Positions 12,140-22,432 of a stretch of 64,000 bases of DNA are shown here, one piece after another. Every line of letters starts with the position of its first letter. The stretch's first letter is position 1. This DNA comes from Dactylorhiza incarnata (Eukaryota > Streptophyta > Magnoliopsida > Asparagales > Orchidaceae), in NCBI GenBank assembly GCA_033032865.1, contig JAWHQI010000262.1, forward strand, positions 1,426,001-1,490,000, in the 5' to 3' direction. A model generated the notes under the pieces. The model was not told the DNA's origin, ran no database searches, and was given only the letters and a program-made list of their open reading frames with translations. The position numbers and the translations under genes were made by a program.

Positions 12140-12309
12140 TTATTTATTAACCTTTGGCGGCGTTTTTATTTTAAAAAATGCCGATAAAGGTGATCTTTAG
12201 ATTTTGCGGCATTTTTTAAACTTTAAACGCCGCAATTACAAAAACAAACAGCGACGTTTTGCAATATGCCGAAGAATAAACGCCGCCATTGATCAAATTT
12301 GTTGTAGTG
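12140..12309. repeat. CACTA right subterminal repeats and terminal inverted repeat
   Basis: Contains the words GGCGGCGTTTTTA, TGCGGCATTTTTTAAA, AACGCCGCAA and ACGCCGCC in both orientations, mirroring 1232-1470. It ends ATTTGTTGTAGTG at 12309, the inverted form of the left CACTA terminus, followed by TAT. Confidence 0.75.
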
Positions 12310-12327
12310 TATAGTTGTACAAATATT

Positions 12328-14261
12328 TGTAAGACCATAGCTTATCAGAAAACCATACTTGGTGTTCAAAGTCATGGGTTCTCTGATTTTGAGAAAATTA
12401 TAATAAATGCCAAATAAATTAAGAAAATTATGAATTTATGGAGATAGTCTTAAACTGTCATAACACACCTTAAAATGTCATAACACACCCCTAATAATAG
12501 TCTTGGGACATTTGGATGATTAATTGGAGTACCAATTCTCATGCACCTCATATAGTTCAAGTGGTCTAAGTATAGTGAAAACACTGAATTAAAAAAAGCA
12601 TATAGGTCTTACATGGGGAGTTAAAGAATTTGGTGCACCCAGACTGATTTGGTTTGGAAGGGGCCACCAAAAGAGGGTAGGAGTGAGATGCTTGGTTGAT
12701 TAGGAGGGAATAGTGTGCTTGGCATTGACAAAAGATTGTCATTCCCTTGGAGTGAAGTAAAACACACCAAGTGTTAGTAAGTGTAACATTAATAGTAGTC
12801 AGGTCAAGGGTATACACCAATAAGAATAAGTTCCTTGGAAAGGGAACTTTGGGGTTCAACCCATCATAGCTCCTAGTACCGCTGCGAGCCCCTCACAGGG
12901 TAGTCCTCGGGAAGTCCACGGTTAACCCACAACCATAGGAATAAATTGTTGCGCAAGATTAACTTAATAATACACTCACCCACGACCCGTTGCTACAGGT
13001 GGTCAGTTGGTTTAGCCTTACGAGCGGTAGGCTCTGTGGTTGTAGCTACGGACGGGTTAGTCTGGCAAGTTGGTGGCTCAGAAGGTTATGGTGATGGGCA
13101 GGTTAGCCCGGGGAGATTATGGCTCGGAGATATATAGTAATCATAATTGCATGTGCATAAAGGTGATGGGTCTTTGCTATTGGATGGTTGTTCACACCGA
13201 CATCGATATGCTTTCTCGGCAAGTGTGGTTTTGCACTTGCCAAGAAAAGACTGGGGGCCAGCCAACAAGAGTACACAGGCGCTCTGCAGCTGTGTTCTTC
13301 GTGTTGAGGCGTACGATATGTCTAGGTTAGGTAGTGTGAATACTAATCTAGAGGTGGGTGAGGCCCAACCCACCGCTTTCGTTTGGCACTACGGGGGTAT
13401 TCTGGGAGTTTTGCTAGCTCCAAAAATGAGGAACTAAAGGTCGGTGTGCATAGAGTTGGGTGTGTGTATTGCACTTGTGTGAACATAGCATTAAACTGCA
13501 TAAACTGTGTGTCATAGCATGAGCATTGCATTTCAACCCCTACCCCTATCGTATAAATTGGTATGGGACTTTTTAAACGATAGGCCTTGCTAAACGACCC
13601 ATTGGTCTATAGGTCTGTATGGGCATTCCTATAAATCACAGGTTATTTTTCTTACTTACTTGACTTTACTCCATTATTTTTATTCTTCGCCTTGCTTTAT
13701 TTACTGCTTCAATTATATATATACACTTGTGTAGTGGTAGATATTCCTGTAATTAGGCCATGTCATCTGCTTGATATATACTCCTTGTTGTCCTCCACTT
13801 CATCCCTCCCGCATGGTGTCTAGGAATCACTGGGGGATGGGTGGGGGGAAACGAGGCTTAGTCTTTTTGACTAATGGTCCATGAACCATATCATTTTAGG
13901 GTACCTAGGAGACGCAGCACCACCAGAGGCCGGTGCAGATGGAGGCGGGTCAGTCTACCACCGGAGCACCAGTCTCAGGATCCGCGAGTGATCTTGTAGT
14001 GATGACTTGATGTACTGGGCATCAGACCTCTTTATTGATACCTATTAGTCAATTATTATCTGTGGACATCTCTTATTGTGACTTATATATTGTTATGTGG
14101 ACTTGAACTTATTTTTTGTTCAATTGTACTTTTCTTCTTCTCTGATCGATATAGCTGGCAGGATTGACGTTTTGTAGTGGCGACCTTCCAGAGTGTTGGT
14201 GTCACCGCAAAGCGGCGGTTCTGGGCATAAGACCCAGTTTTGAAAAAAATGGGGTCTTACA
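12328..14261 (+). repeat. Gypsy-type LTR (possibly Del/Tekay), 5' copy
   Basis: The LTR begins TGTAAGACC (12328) and ends GGTCTTACA (14261). These ends are inverted repeats of each other with the TG...CA termini expected of LTRs. Immediately after the end is TGGTATCAGAGG (14265-14276), a tRNA-Met primer site. At 1934 bp with an AT-rich beginning and a ...TCTTACA end it resembles Del/Tekay LTRs, but no pol was found to confirm this. No second copy exists in the window, so the element is truncated. ORFs inside (12946-13437) are not supported as genes. Confidence 0.65.
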
Positions 14262-15604
14262 AACTGGTATCAGAGGGAAACCTCGATCAGAAGAAAAGAA
14301 GGCCACAAACCCTGGGACATCCCACGCGAGTTTAGTTTGAGGACAAACTAAGCAGCGGAAGCAATTGTATGCCCATATGGGGAATTACATGAAAAGACCA
14401 CTTTTAACTAAATCTTTTTAGCCAAATCTCCTCACGAGTAACAAATTTTCTTTTGTAGCCTACGGCGAACCCTGCCCCTCCGCAGGGAATACCTCCGGCT
14501 GCAAAGATCTCTTTAGATAGTCCTCTAGTCAATGTGTTAGACTCAAACCCACTAGGACACATGACTTACCATGACAATTTATACCATGCCCTAGTCTGAA
14601 ATACACTATAGGTATAAATTTGATTAAAGAACGAGGATACCCCAAAGAGGTTAGAGGAGGAGTTTAACACGGGAACGATCAACTAAACCAAAAACTCTGA
14701 TGTTCCTACATCACATGCCAAGGATTATCCAAACTGATAGGACCTCCTTAAGGAGATTGACACATAAGCAGAATGGTAGGGGACTTGTAGACTCATCCCT
14801 CATACAGGTGACATGTTAACATTGAGGCAACCACCATGACAAACATCGAGGGCCGGATAAGAATTCAAGTTCAGAAGAGACCTGTTTGGGATTGGGTCAC
14901 ATGTTGACCCTGATAAGGTTGTCGTAAAGGGTACCTTTAAGAGTCTAAAGTATGGAGTGTACCAATAAGTCTCAAGATTTAACCACAAGTCAAAGGTTTT
15001 GTGCCTTAAGGATTGTTTGCATACTTGGGACGAATATAAGATGGTGATATCGAAGATACTTTGCCCAAAATAGATATTGGCTTATCTTTTTTTATTGGGG
15101 CTTACCTTTTATTTATTGGGCAAATTAGTTACTGACTTGGGTTTCCCTTAGATTTAATTTAGAAAGTGTTGCGTCATGAACATAGTGATTTTGAAGTCGA
15201 TCTTATTCAATGTTACTTGCGCGAAGATGGGATTCTGTAAAAGCTCGTTTAGAATGGTGACCTGTAGTATTACCAGGACAATGGATAGACATCGTTGATC
15301 GAACAATGACTTGACCTTAGTTGAAGCATTAGAAATGTAAAGTTGTCAGGTTTAGTCACTTAGGGATGCATATGCCCTTCTAGAAGTTGGGAACTGAAAT
15401 TAGGGCTTGCAAGTTATAGTTATATTTGAAAGTTCTTGTGGTTTGGGGCTTTCAGAATTGCTTAATTTATGGTGTGTTAAAAATCACGCCATGTCATGAT
15501 ATAAAATTTTAACTACAATAATAATGATTGGTTAACATATACTCATAAAGGTTCACGAGTACACCCCCCCCCCCCCCTTAAATTTTGAGGATAATTGGGA
15601 CGTG
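14262..15604 (+). other. Decayed internal remnant after the gypsy LTR
   Basis: Starts with the primer site, then about 1.3 kb with no long ORF. A short open stretch after 14460 is proline-rich (Asn-Pro-Ala-Pro-Pro-Gln) but closes quickly. A run of about 14 C residues lies near 15563-15577, followed by TTAAATTTTGAGGA, a phrase resembling the 3' end of Del-type internal regions. No gag or pol domain is recognisable. Confidence 0.4.
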
Positions 15605-16250
15605 TTGGTACAAAAATTGTACCTCTAAAACTCACACTAGAGAAGGGATGAGGAATACTGTGAAGTGCAGGTTACTTGAGACAGAAAATGCCAGAGGAGC
15701 GAACTCTGACGAGAAAAACTATTTCAATTAATCTCAAGAGAGGTTACAAGATGAAAATCTAGGACAGGCCAGAGGAAGAGGTAGAAAAGTGACAGAATTC
15801 GAGACCTTTTTCACAGGTTTTAAGTTGGATTCTCGAAGTCAAAAGTCCCTTTTCAGGTACCCCTACCCCTCTATTTATAGATGCAGAGGCTGCCCAAATG
15901 GGCAGATCAAAAAATTACGGGCTGCCCGGGATACAGGAGAGTCGGGGAAGTGGTAAGAGATGTTAATAACAAAAAGAGAAAAAGGGACCAGACTGCCCGG
16001 TCTGGTGGTCTCAGCAGATCCTAACCACACGGTCTTTAAACGAGAAAATTAGAGCAGAGGCTGGTGGTCTCGGCGGTCTCCAAAAACTGAGAACGCTAGG
16101 AAGGGTCATTCTGGCCGGAGAGGAGAGGTCACAGAATTGCTGGCAAACTTGATCCCCGCACATTTTCAAGTTTTGCTGGAACTTCAGAAATGTTTACTTT
16201 GACCGTTGAGACCGCGACCGCCATAATTTCAAGGGAAACAATAAATACGG
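15605..16250 (-). repeat. Left (3') LTR-like end of Tat-A element
   Basis: Begins TGTTGGTACAAAAATTG at 15605. A minus-strand TATA box (CTATAAATAG) lies at 15871-15880, which sets the orientation. U3 on its far side contains the palindrome CCAGACTGCCCGGTCTGG (15988-16005) and then GGTCTC words that recur across the next 4.5 kb. The right boundary is uncertain (about 16250) because no partner LTR is present in the window. Confidence 0.45.
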
Positions 16251-16331
16251 CTTGTGGGGCTCCAGAGTCCAGAAGCATCTGAAAAGAAAAGCAAGCTAGC
16301 TGTTTAAGCGGCCACTACTTCTGAGTCTGAA

Positions 16332-17751
16332 ATGAGATTGAAGATTGTGAGCTTGCTGGATCGGATCTCCAAGCGGTCTCCCAAGGCTTCTTCTCCGAAA
16401 GGGAAGAAGGAGGAAACTGCCAGTTCTAAGAAAACATTAGCGGTCAAGCCTCCAAGAGATACTGCCAAGGTGGAAGCGGCGAAGGAGATCATCAATGCTC
16501 CTGAAAAACAAACTACACTACCGGGGAATGTGGTCTTGCCGGTCTCAAAAGTTGCAGAATTGCCAGCCACTTCTTTTGGACCTCCTGTGCTTGATCTTAC
16601 ATATATGACTATTACTTTTGATTGTCATAAATCTGAGGAAGATCTCAAGCAGGCCATTGAACAGATGGGAGAGACCACATCTGCTGAAGTTATAAAAACT
16701 CGTCTGCAAGAATAGGCGGCCAAAGCTAGCTGTGAGACCGCCCGCCTTCTTTTTAATTCAGCATTGCTAATGAGGATGTCATCTATTTCAATAATGATAA
16801 TATCACGCCGCTTTTTTGGAGACCTAGGTCGAGTAGCAGGTAATAGAAAGAACTCAAGCAACCTCGTTCAGCTGTAAGACTGCTTGAGTTCTTTCCATTA
16901 CTTACTTCTCGACCTAGGTCTCCAAAAAAGCGGCATTAGATCGTCATTATTGAAACAGATTACATCCTCATTAGCAAAGCCGAATTAAAAAGAAGGCAAA
17001 AAGAGGGAGAGAGGTCGTAGAAGAGGGAACTAGAAAGAATGAACCTTGAGCGCTTTAGGGGGTCAGACCGCCTTTTGCTGACCGCTGACCCTACGGTCAC
17101 AAAAGATATTGAATATAACTTACGCAACAGTGGTCTTTATTTCTTTTCGAGTATTTCTCCTTGCGCGAGCTCTTTCATTTTTCCTTTGTTTGAGGCTAGA
17201 CTAACTGTTGTTTGCTTCTGATCACAGATGTTTATGAGACCGACACAACTCCTGAAGAGGGAGAAATTCAGCAGCAAGCACTGATTTTTCCTCCTTAGTT
17301 CGCTGATGTCCTCAAACCTATGTTAGGGGCTCTCTAGGATCAGCTCCGGGTGTTGACCGTTGATTTTGAAGAGAAGCTGCGAGCCAAGGAAAAGCAAGTC
17401 CACGAGGAAAGCAAACTAAAGATTGTTGACCTTACCAGAGTGCTTCGCAGGGCAGAAAGAGATGTTGATTACTATAAAGGGAAGTTTGTTTCCCTAACCG
17501 CTGAGGTCGCCTCTCTTAGAGTTGGCTCTGCTCCCATGGTGATGAAACCAGGAACTTGTGGCGGTCACCCAGAAGAAAGGCCAACCTCAGAAATCTTGGT
17601 TATACCTATGGAGCAGGTAGATAGAGAGGTTGGAAAAATTTTTCGTACTGCAATGCCAGCCAATCAAATCTTGGCGGTCGCTCTGTCCGCTATCAACGAA
17701 ATGCAAGATGTTATGGCCTTCATCGGGAGAAAATGCCATCCAAGGAGATAA
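16332..17751 (+). pseudogene. Tat-A antisense ORF 1 (coiled-coil protein), broken
   Basis: The first open part (16332-16715) starts at an ATG about 95 bases after an AATAAATAC box (near 16239) and is rich in Lys, Ser, Pro and Glu. A later open part (17350-17751) is strongly coiled-coil-like, with heptad-rich stretches such as EEKLRAKEKQVHEESKLK and RRAERDVDYYKGK. Between them are a long inverted repeat (16744-16997), several stops and an acceptor-like GCTTCTGATCACAG near 17227, so the gene probably had an intron. It lies antisense to the Tat-A polyprotein, where Tat-lineage gypsy elements are known to carry extra ORFs. I cannot assign a biochemical function. Confidence 0.5.
16744..16997. repeat. 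Long inverted repeat (hairpin), arms about 117 bp
   Basis: The left arm 16744-16860 is followed by a 20-base loop (16861-16880) and a right arm 16881-16997 that is its reverse complement with roughly 10-15 percent mismatches. Both arms contain GACCTAGGTC, and the outer ends pair GCCTTCTTTTTAATTC with GAATTAAAAAGAAGGC. It could fold into an RNA hairpin of microRNA-precursor or hairpin-siRNA form, or be a small foldback transposon. It interrupts antisense ORF 1. Confidence 0.85.
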
Positions 17752-18122
17752 GTGTTGTTCTTTATTTTGAGCGGTCTTAAGACAAATTCGAAATAATTTA
17801 ATCTTATAACATATTGCGACAATCTGATTTTAATTTTATGCGATCTCATTAATTGTTGTGATGTTGATCTCTTTTACTTTGCTTTTTCCCGTGTTGCTTA
17901 TTTGATGATTATTGCGATCTCTATTTCTTGAGATTGGAGCTATTGTATGGTGCATTTTAATTCTTCAGCAGGTTCAGCGGTCTGGCGTGCTTCCTGGGAG
18001 GTCTCGTAAAATTGTAATGATTACGATATCGACCTAACTTTCTTATAAATAGCTAGCTTTAACTTCTTCATTTTATGCTTTCTTGAAGGCGACCAAAACA
18101 CTGATCTCAGTGGTCTCTCATA
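17752..18122. other. Spacer between the two Tat-A antisense ORFs
   Basis: About 370 bases, no ORF. A CTTATAAATAGC box (about 18041-18052) sits about 75 bases before the ATG at 18123 and is a good candidate plus-strand promoter for antisense ORF 2. GGTCTC and GATCTC words continue. Confidence 0.5.
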
Positions 18123-19771
18123 ATGGTGTCCTTCCAAGCTTCTTCAGCTAAAATTTTCTTAACTATCGATCACAAGTCTTCAAAGCTTTCAAAGGATGAA
18201 TATTTGTCCTTTCTAGCGATGCATATGATACAGAGCCATATCGTGGTGAGACCGCCAACAGAGGGTGAAGGATTAAGCTTTGGAGAAGAGAATAAGGATA
18301 TAATCCCTATCGATCACTTTGAATACGGCCTGAAATTCCCTCTTCCTCGGGAAATCCTGGAAGTGATGGAATACTAAGGTTTTGTGCTCGCTTAGTTGCC
18401 TCCCAACTCAATCAGTCTTATGAACGCTTTTGTTATTTGAGATCAGAAAAGATAAAGTTCTCCATGGCTCTTTTCCGTGTGACCTTCACCGTGAAGTCGC
18501 TGAAAGAAGCGCAGAAAAAAGAGGAATTTATAGGATTAGTATATTTTTCTAGCAATGGAATAAAAGTTTTGAATCCCCCTAACATGATCCCTTTTTGGAC
18601 GGAGAGATATTTAGTCATTGAAGGCAATCTTGGCGGTCTCAGCAGCCAACCATCTCCGAGAGCTGAAAATTTTTTCTGAAAACTTAAAACGTTCTCAGAG
18701 GGCTAGCTTGAGATCCTGGTCTTTTTGGCAGGCAAGCGCCTTGATCTTGTTCACTACCTGGCGATCTAGCCTCCTATCGTTGCGGTCTCGCCAGAAGAGA
18801 GTAAGTATTTCTATCCGCACCCTACTGCGATCTCATCATAATTTCTCTCTTATTTCTTCTAACTATCTTCTCTTCAGCGGCCTTTGTTGTTCCTCCGAAA
18901 GACCCGGTGGAACCAGCTGAAGTGCTTACTCAGAGAGATCAAAGGAAGAAAAGAGACCGCAAGCATGAGATCGCGGGTTTTGGTGGTGGATCTGAGACCA
19001 CTAACGAACCCTTTCCTCTGGTCGGCTCCTCAAAGAAAATGAAAGATACTAAAGGAAAACCCCTTCTTAAGTGGGGCGCAATGGGAAAGAACGTAAAGGT
19101 ATCCACCGATCTCCCCCTCTGGGGCGGGAAGCTGACGCGCCATGCCTTTACGATCACTGCTGCCCTTCACGGAAAATGTAATGCCAGAGATGCCTACAGT
19201 ATTGAGATCGACATGCTCCCTGACATCTATGCGCAAGTGACCGCCAGGAGCACGGTCTTGAACCACCATATGGGGTGATCTCTTTGAGGTGCCCGGAGGG
19301 AGAATGAACGCTTGCAGGAAGAGTTAAAAGTAAAGCTCTTTACCTAAGATTTCCATCTTTTTCTTTTATCGTGATCGCGCGATCTAACTATTCTTTTTCT
19401 TGCAGCAAGCAAAGAGAATGCCATATGATCCGGATAATCCAGACTTCCAAAATGCTCTGATGCACCATGTGAAAGAGACCGCGGAGCAGACGATCTCTGA
19501 GCTTTGTGCCCGAGGTGCTTTCATTGATGATAATAAAGATGTTAAGTTCACTGATCTTTTCCCAGATGCAGCAAGGGTAATATACGAACAGTCGATCGCG
19601 ACTAGTAAGATCACTGCTGAAGGAGAAGAAGAAGGAGAAGAGGAAGAAAATGTGGATATTGAAGAAAATGCTGATGAATTGAGAGGAAGCCAGCACGTTG
19701 CAGGCAATGATACAAACTCTATCGCGGACTCAAGTTCTGGATCTAATGTTTCTCCCGGGAACTCAGAATAA
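18123..19771 (+). pseudogene. Tat-A antisense ORF 2, Transposase_28-like, broken
   Basis: The N-terminal part (18123-18680) reads like the plant 'putative gypsy type transposon' domain (Transposase_28): FEYGLKFPLPREILEVMEYYG-type and LPPNSI blocks broken by stops at about 18375 and 18393 and a frame change near 18430. Two intron-like gaps follow, with donor GTAAGTATTT near 18799 and acceptor TTCTCTTCAG near 18878, and acceptor TTTTTCTTGCAG near 19404. The final part (19400-19771) is acidic, with a Glu run (EGEEEGEEEENVDIEENADE) and a Ser-rich tail. The ORF is antisense to the element. The domain is known in antisense ORFs of Tat-lineage gypsy elements; its function is not established. Confidence 0.55.
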
Positions 19772-20780
19772 TATTCAGACGAGACCATCTCTTCTTCATC
19801 GGATGAGCGGTCTCCAAAAAGATCAAGAAGCAAATAGATTTCTTTTATAATTGTTTATTTTACTTACACGATCACCAGTATTGAGACCGGGCGAACAGTG
19901 TAACCACCATGAAATATAAATTGAATTTGACATACCTCTCTTTTGTGGATGAATGTTTATATATATCTGTGTTTATGTCGGTCACTCTATTTTTGTGAGA
20001 GAACTAATTTTTATCACTTGCGGTCTCGTTGGACAATTTTCATCTTCGGCGATAATTTTAATCTCTGATAGTCTTAACAATCATCTTCATCTCAGCGGTC
20101 TAGATTTTATGAGACAGAAATAGCATTCGATCTCAATGTTTTAGGTCTTGTTAAGCTCGAATAAACAATCATGTAATGGAATGCTGCATAATAGTTAGAA
20201 GATTTAATAATCAATAATAACGGTCTTTGTAATTGTTGAACCACTTGAAGCATGATAGGAATTTGTGCAAATTTCATTATGACACAACTATATGAGATCG
20301 CTTGTCATATTGCGGTCTCGAGCTCTTGAGATCATTTCAAAGAAGATAACCAGCGATCTCTCATTTTCCATATCGCTATTCCAGCTTTCAAAAGCTGTAG
20401 AGATGAAAACCATAATTTGAAAATAATGATTCCCAAAAAGCTGAGGTCCAATAGCTAGGCGATCTCATATTTTTCAGACTGATTGTTATGAGAACAGAAT
20501 TTTGAAAAGTTATATGTGGTCCTGATTTCTTAAGATAATATTTGAACTCAGAAGAATCATGGCGGCCACCTCGTATTTTTCAGAATGCTCCTCCATGCAT
20601 TGGAATCATAAGTATACAGAATTCTTTCAGATCACTTTTGATTTTTTTCTCAGAGCTTTCAAGAACTTAAGTGGCGATCTCAATTGCACTAAACCGCCCT
20701 ATTCTCAAATAAGTTAATACTCTAAGTTCGGCGGCCTCCATAAACTACAGATCGCCCGTTCAAAAATAAAATGGCATGAG
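19772..20780. other. Tat-A region downstream of antisense ORF 2, non-coding
   Basis: About 1 kb without a supported gene. It remains dense in GCGGTCTC and GCGATCTC words (for example 20020-20027 and 20312-20319). It probably holds the 3' untranslated region of the antisense transcript and element spacer. Confidence 0.5.
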
Positions 20781-20784
20781 AGGT

Positions 20785-21290
20785 AGAACCTGAAATGATC
20801 AAAAGGGCAAGTACAGTTACTCCAACATTGATTTCCTCAAGAGATCATCACAATTCTAACACTTTTTAGAAAAAAGAGATATAGAGAAAGAAAGAGAGAG
20901 AAAGAGAGATGAAGAACTCTAAATGATCAAAAACGCAGGTGCGGCTATGCCAACATTGCTTTCCATAAGAGATCATTAAGGTTGTAATATATCTAACGGA
21001 GGGGGAGAGAAGAGAGGGGAACAATCTCTAAATGATCAATAAGGCAGGTGTGGTTATGCCGCGGAGGCTTTACCAACATTGATTTCCTCAAGAGATCATT
21101 AAGGTTGTAACACCCTAGCTACTCAAGGTCCCCGAGAATGGTCATAGGTTCAACCGGCCTCCTCTTTGCAATCCTTATACCAATGAGTATTCGGAGGTTA
21201 CATGGCATGATGATCCATAGGGCAGGTGTGGTTATGTCGCGGAGGCCATACCGACATTGCTTTCCCCGAAAGAACATCAAGGATATAACG
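20785..21290. repeat. Four degenerate tandem repeats in Tat-A 3' region
   Basis: A unit of about 75-90 bases recurs at about 20790, 20917, 21026 and 21202. Shared words are AATGATCAA, GGCAGGTG, CAACATTG, TTTCC and AGAGATCATTAAGGTTGTAA. Spacing is irregular (about 127, 109 and 176) because purine-rich stretches lie between units. Tandem repeats between pol and the 3' LTR are a known feature of Tat-lineage elements; Tat-B has a cleaner array at 62885-63452. Confidence 0.6.
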
Positions 21291-21385
21291 ATGTCCTGAA
21301 ATGCATAACATAGCTGAATATTCACCCAGACCTCCCTTGATGCAGGGGTGTGCCAGATATTAGAATGGTCCCGGCATCCTAAAGT

Positions 21386-22307
21386 TGTGAAAATTTCTCG
21401 TTTTGATAATTAGCGGAAAAACGGGAACTAGGTCGGAGGAACACCCTCAACCCAACTGAGCACAATAAACCAGAAACAAAGAAGGAACACGAGAACAGGT
21501 ATTCAAAATTCTTCTTTACAATTTGAGGTACACATGGAGAGACATGCTTCACCAATACAACCGAAGAAGAATAACAGCAAGACAAACAGAAACCGCCCAA
21601 GCCGCCCAACTAGCAAGCCGCCCGACTAAAACAAGGCTGTCCGCGCAAATCGCCAATTCGCCAAACCGCAACTCAACACGCGGAATACCCGTTATTCCAA
21701 AGCTGAAACAGTCGCCCGAGCAAGGCTGCCTGACCGCTGTCACTTAGCTGCTCCTAACTGCGAACACTGCTGCTGACTAGCTGAACAGAAAGCAGACCGG
21801 CAAGGCAAGCCGCCTAACCGCATGGTCTGACTTTATTGAAAGCAAGAACACAAGCCGAAGAGAAGAGCTGCCGCAAACCGCGACCACATGCTACTACCCG
21901 CCGCAGACTGCTACCGGCTTAACCGATGTGTTCTTCTCTGAACAAATCAGAACTACACACAAGCCACGCAACTGTTTACTGTGTTTGATCTGAGGGAGAG
22001 GTCCTATTTATAGGCGCGAGGTGGAGTGTGGTAACCGCCCATAGTGATCGGATAACCGCCTGAACTCGGCAGCGGGTAGAAATAATCCGTGCGGCTTAAA
22101 GACAAGCAGCACCGGTCTACCGGAACACCAGGACTTGAAGCAGACCAAGTACAAGAACAAGCTGGACTGACAGACCCCCTCTCCGCTGCGGGTAAACAAC
22201 CCGCGCAGTCTCAAGACAGACCGCTCAACCTTCTGCGGGAAGACAACCCGCGCGGTCTCTAGCCAGATCGCCCGCCCGACCTCCACTTCACTTCAATATT
22301 TTAAACA
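21386..22307 (-). repeat. Copia-4 3' LTR
   Basis: 922 bp, TGTGAAAATTTCTCG at the plus-left end and TTTTAAACA at the right. A minus-strand TATA box (CTATAAATAG core) lies at about 22004-22013. Upstream in U3 are three inverted-repeat units of the form GCGGGT...ACCCGC at about 22072, 22188-22206 and 22235-22253, two of them followed by a GTCTC word. Confidence 0.85.
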
Positions 22308-22432
22308 CTCCCCCTTGAAGTGAGAAGTGGAAGTCAACCCGAGTAAACCTCGTAACTGAGTGAATGGTCCTTTTGCTAGCGGCTTCATGAAGATGTCAGC
22401 GATATTGTCTTCGCTCCGCACATGCTCAACCA

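Larger units (their letters stand above)
1215..12309. mobile_element. CACTA (En/Spm) DNA transposon, non-autonomous, interrupted by Copia-1
   Basis: The left end begins CACTATGACAAAA at 1215. The right end, read on the minus strand from 12309, begins CACTACAACAAAT. These are related terminal inverted repeats of the CACTA superfamily. Both ends are flanked by TAT (1212-1214 and 12310-12312), the 3-bp duplication expected of CACTA elements. Without Copia-1 the element is about 2.9 kb, too short for a full TNP2-type transposase, and no transposase ORF is visible. It carries a BODYGUARD-like gene fragment at 11734-12011 and an exon-like ORF at 1619-1843, so it resembles gene-capturing (Pack-CACTA-type) elements. 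It must predate the Copia-1 insertion at 1862. Confidence 0.8.

Noticed and set aside
12946..13437. Group of ORFs inside the gypsy LTR at 12328-14261
   Set aside because: Three overlapping frames with no family resemblance, wholly within an LTR with clear inverted ends.
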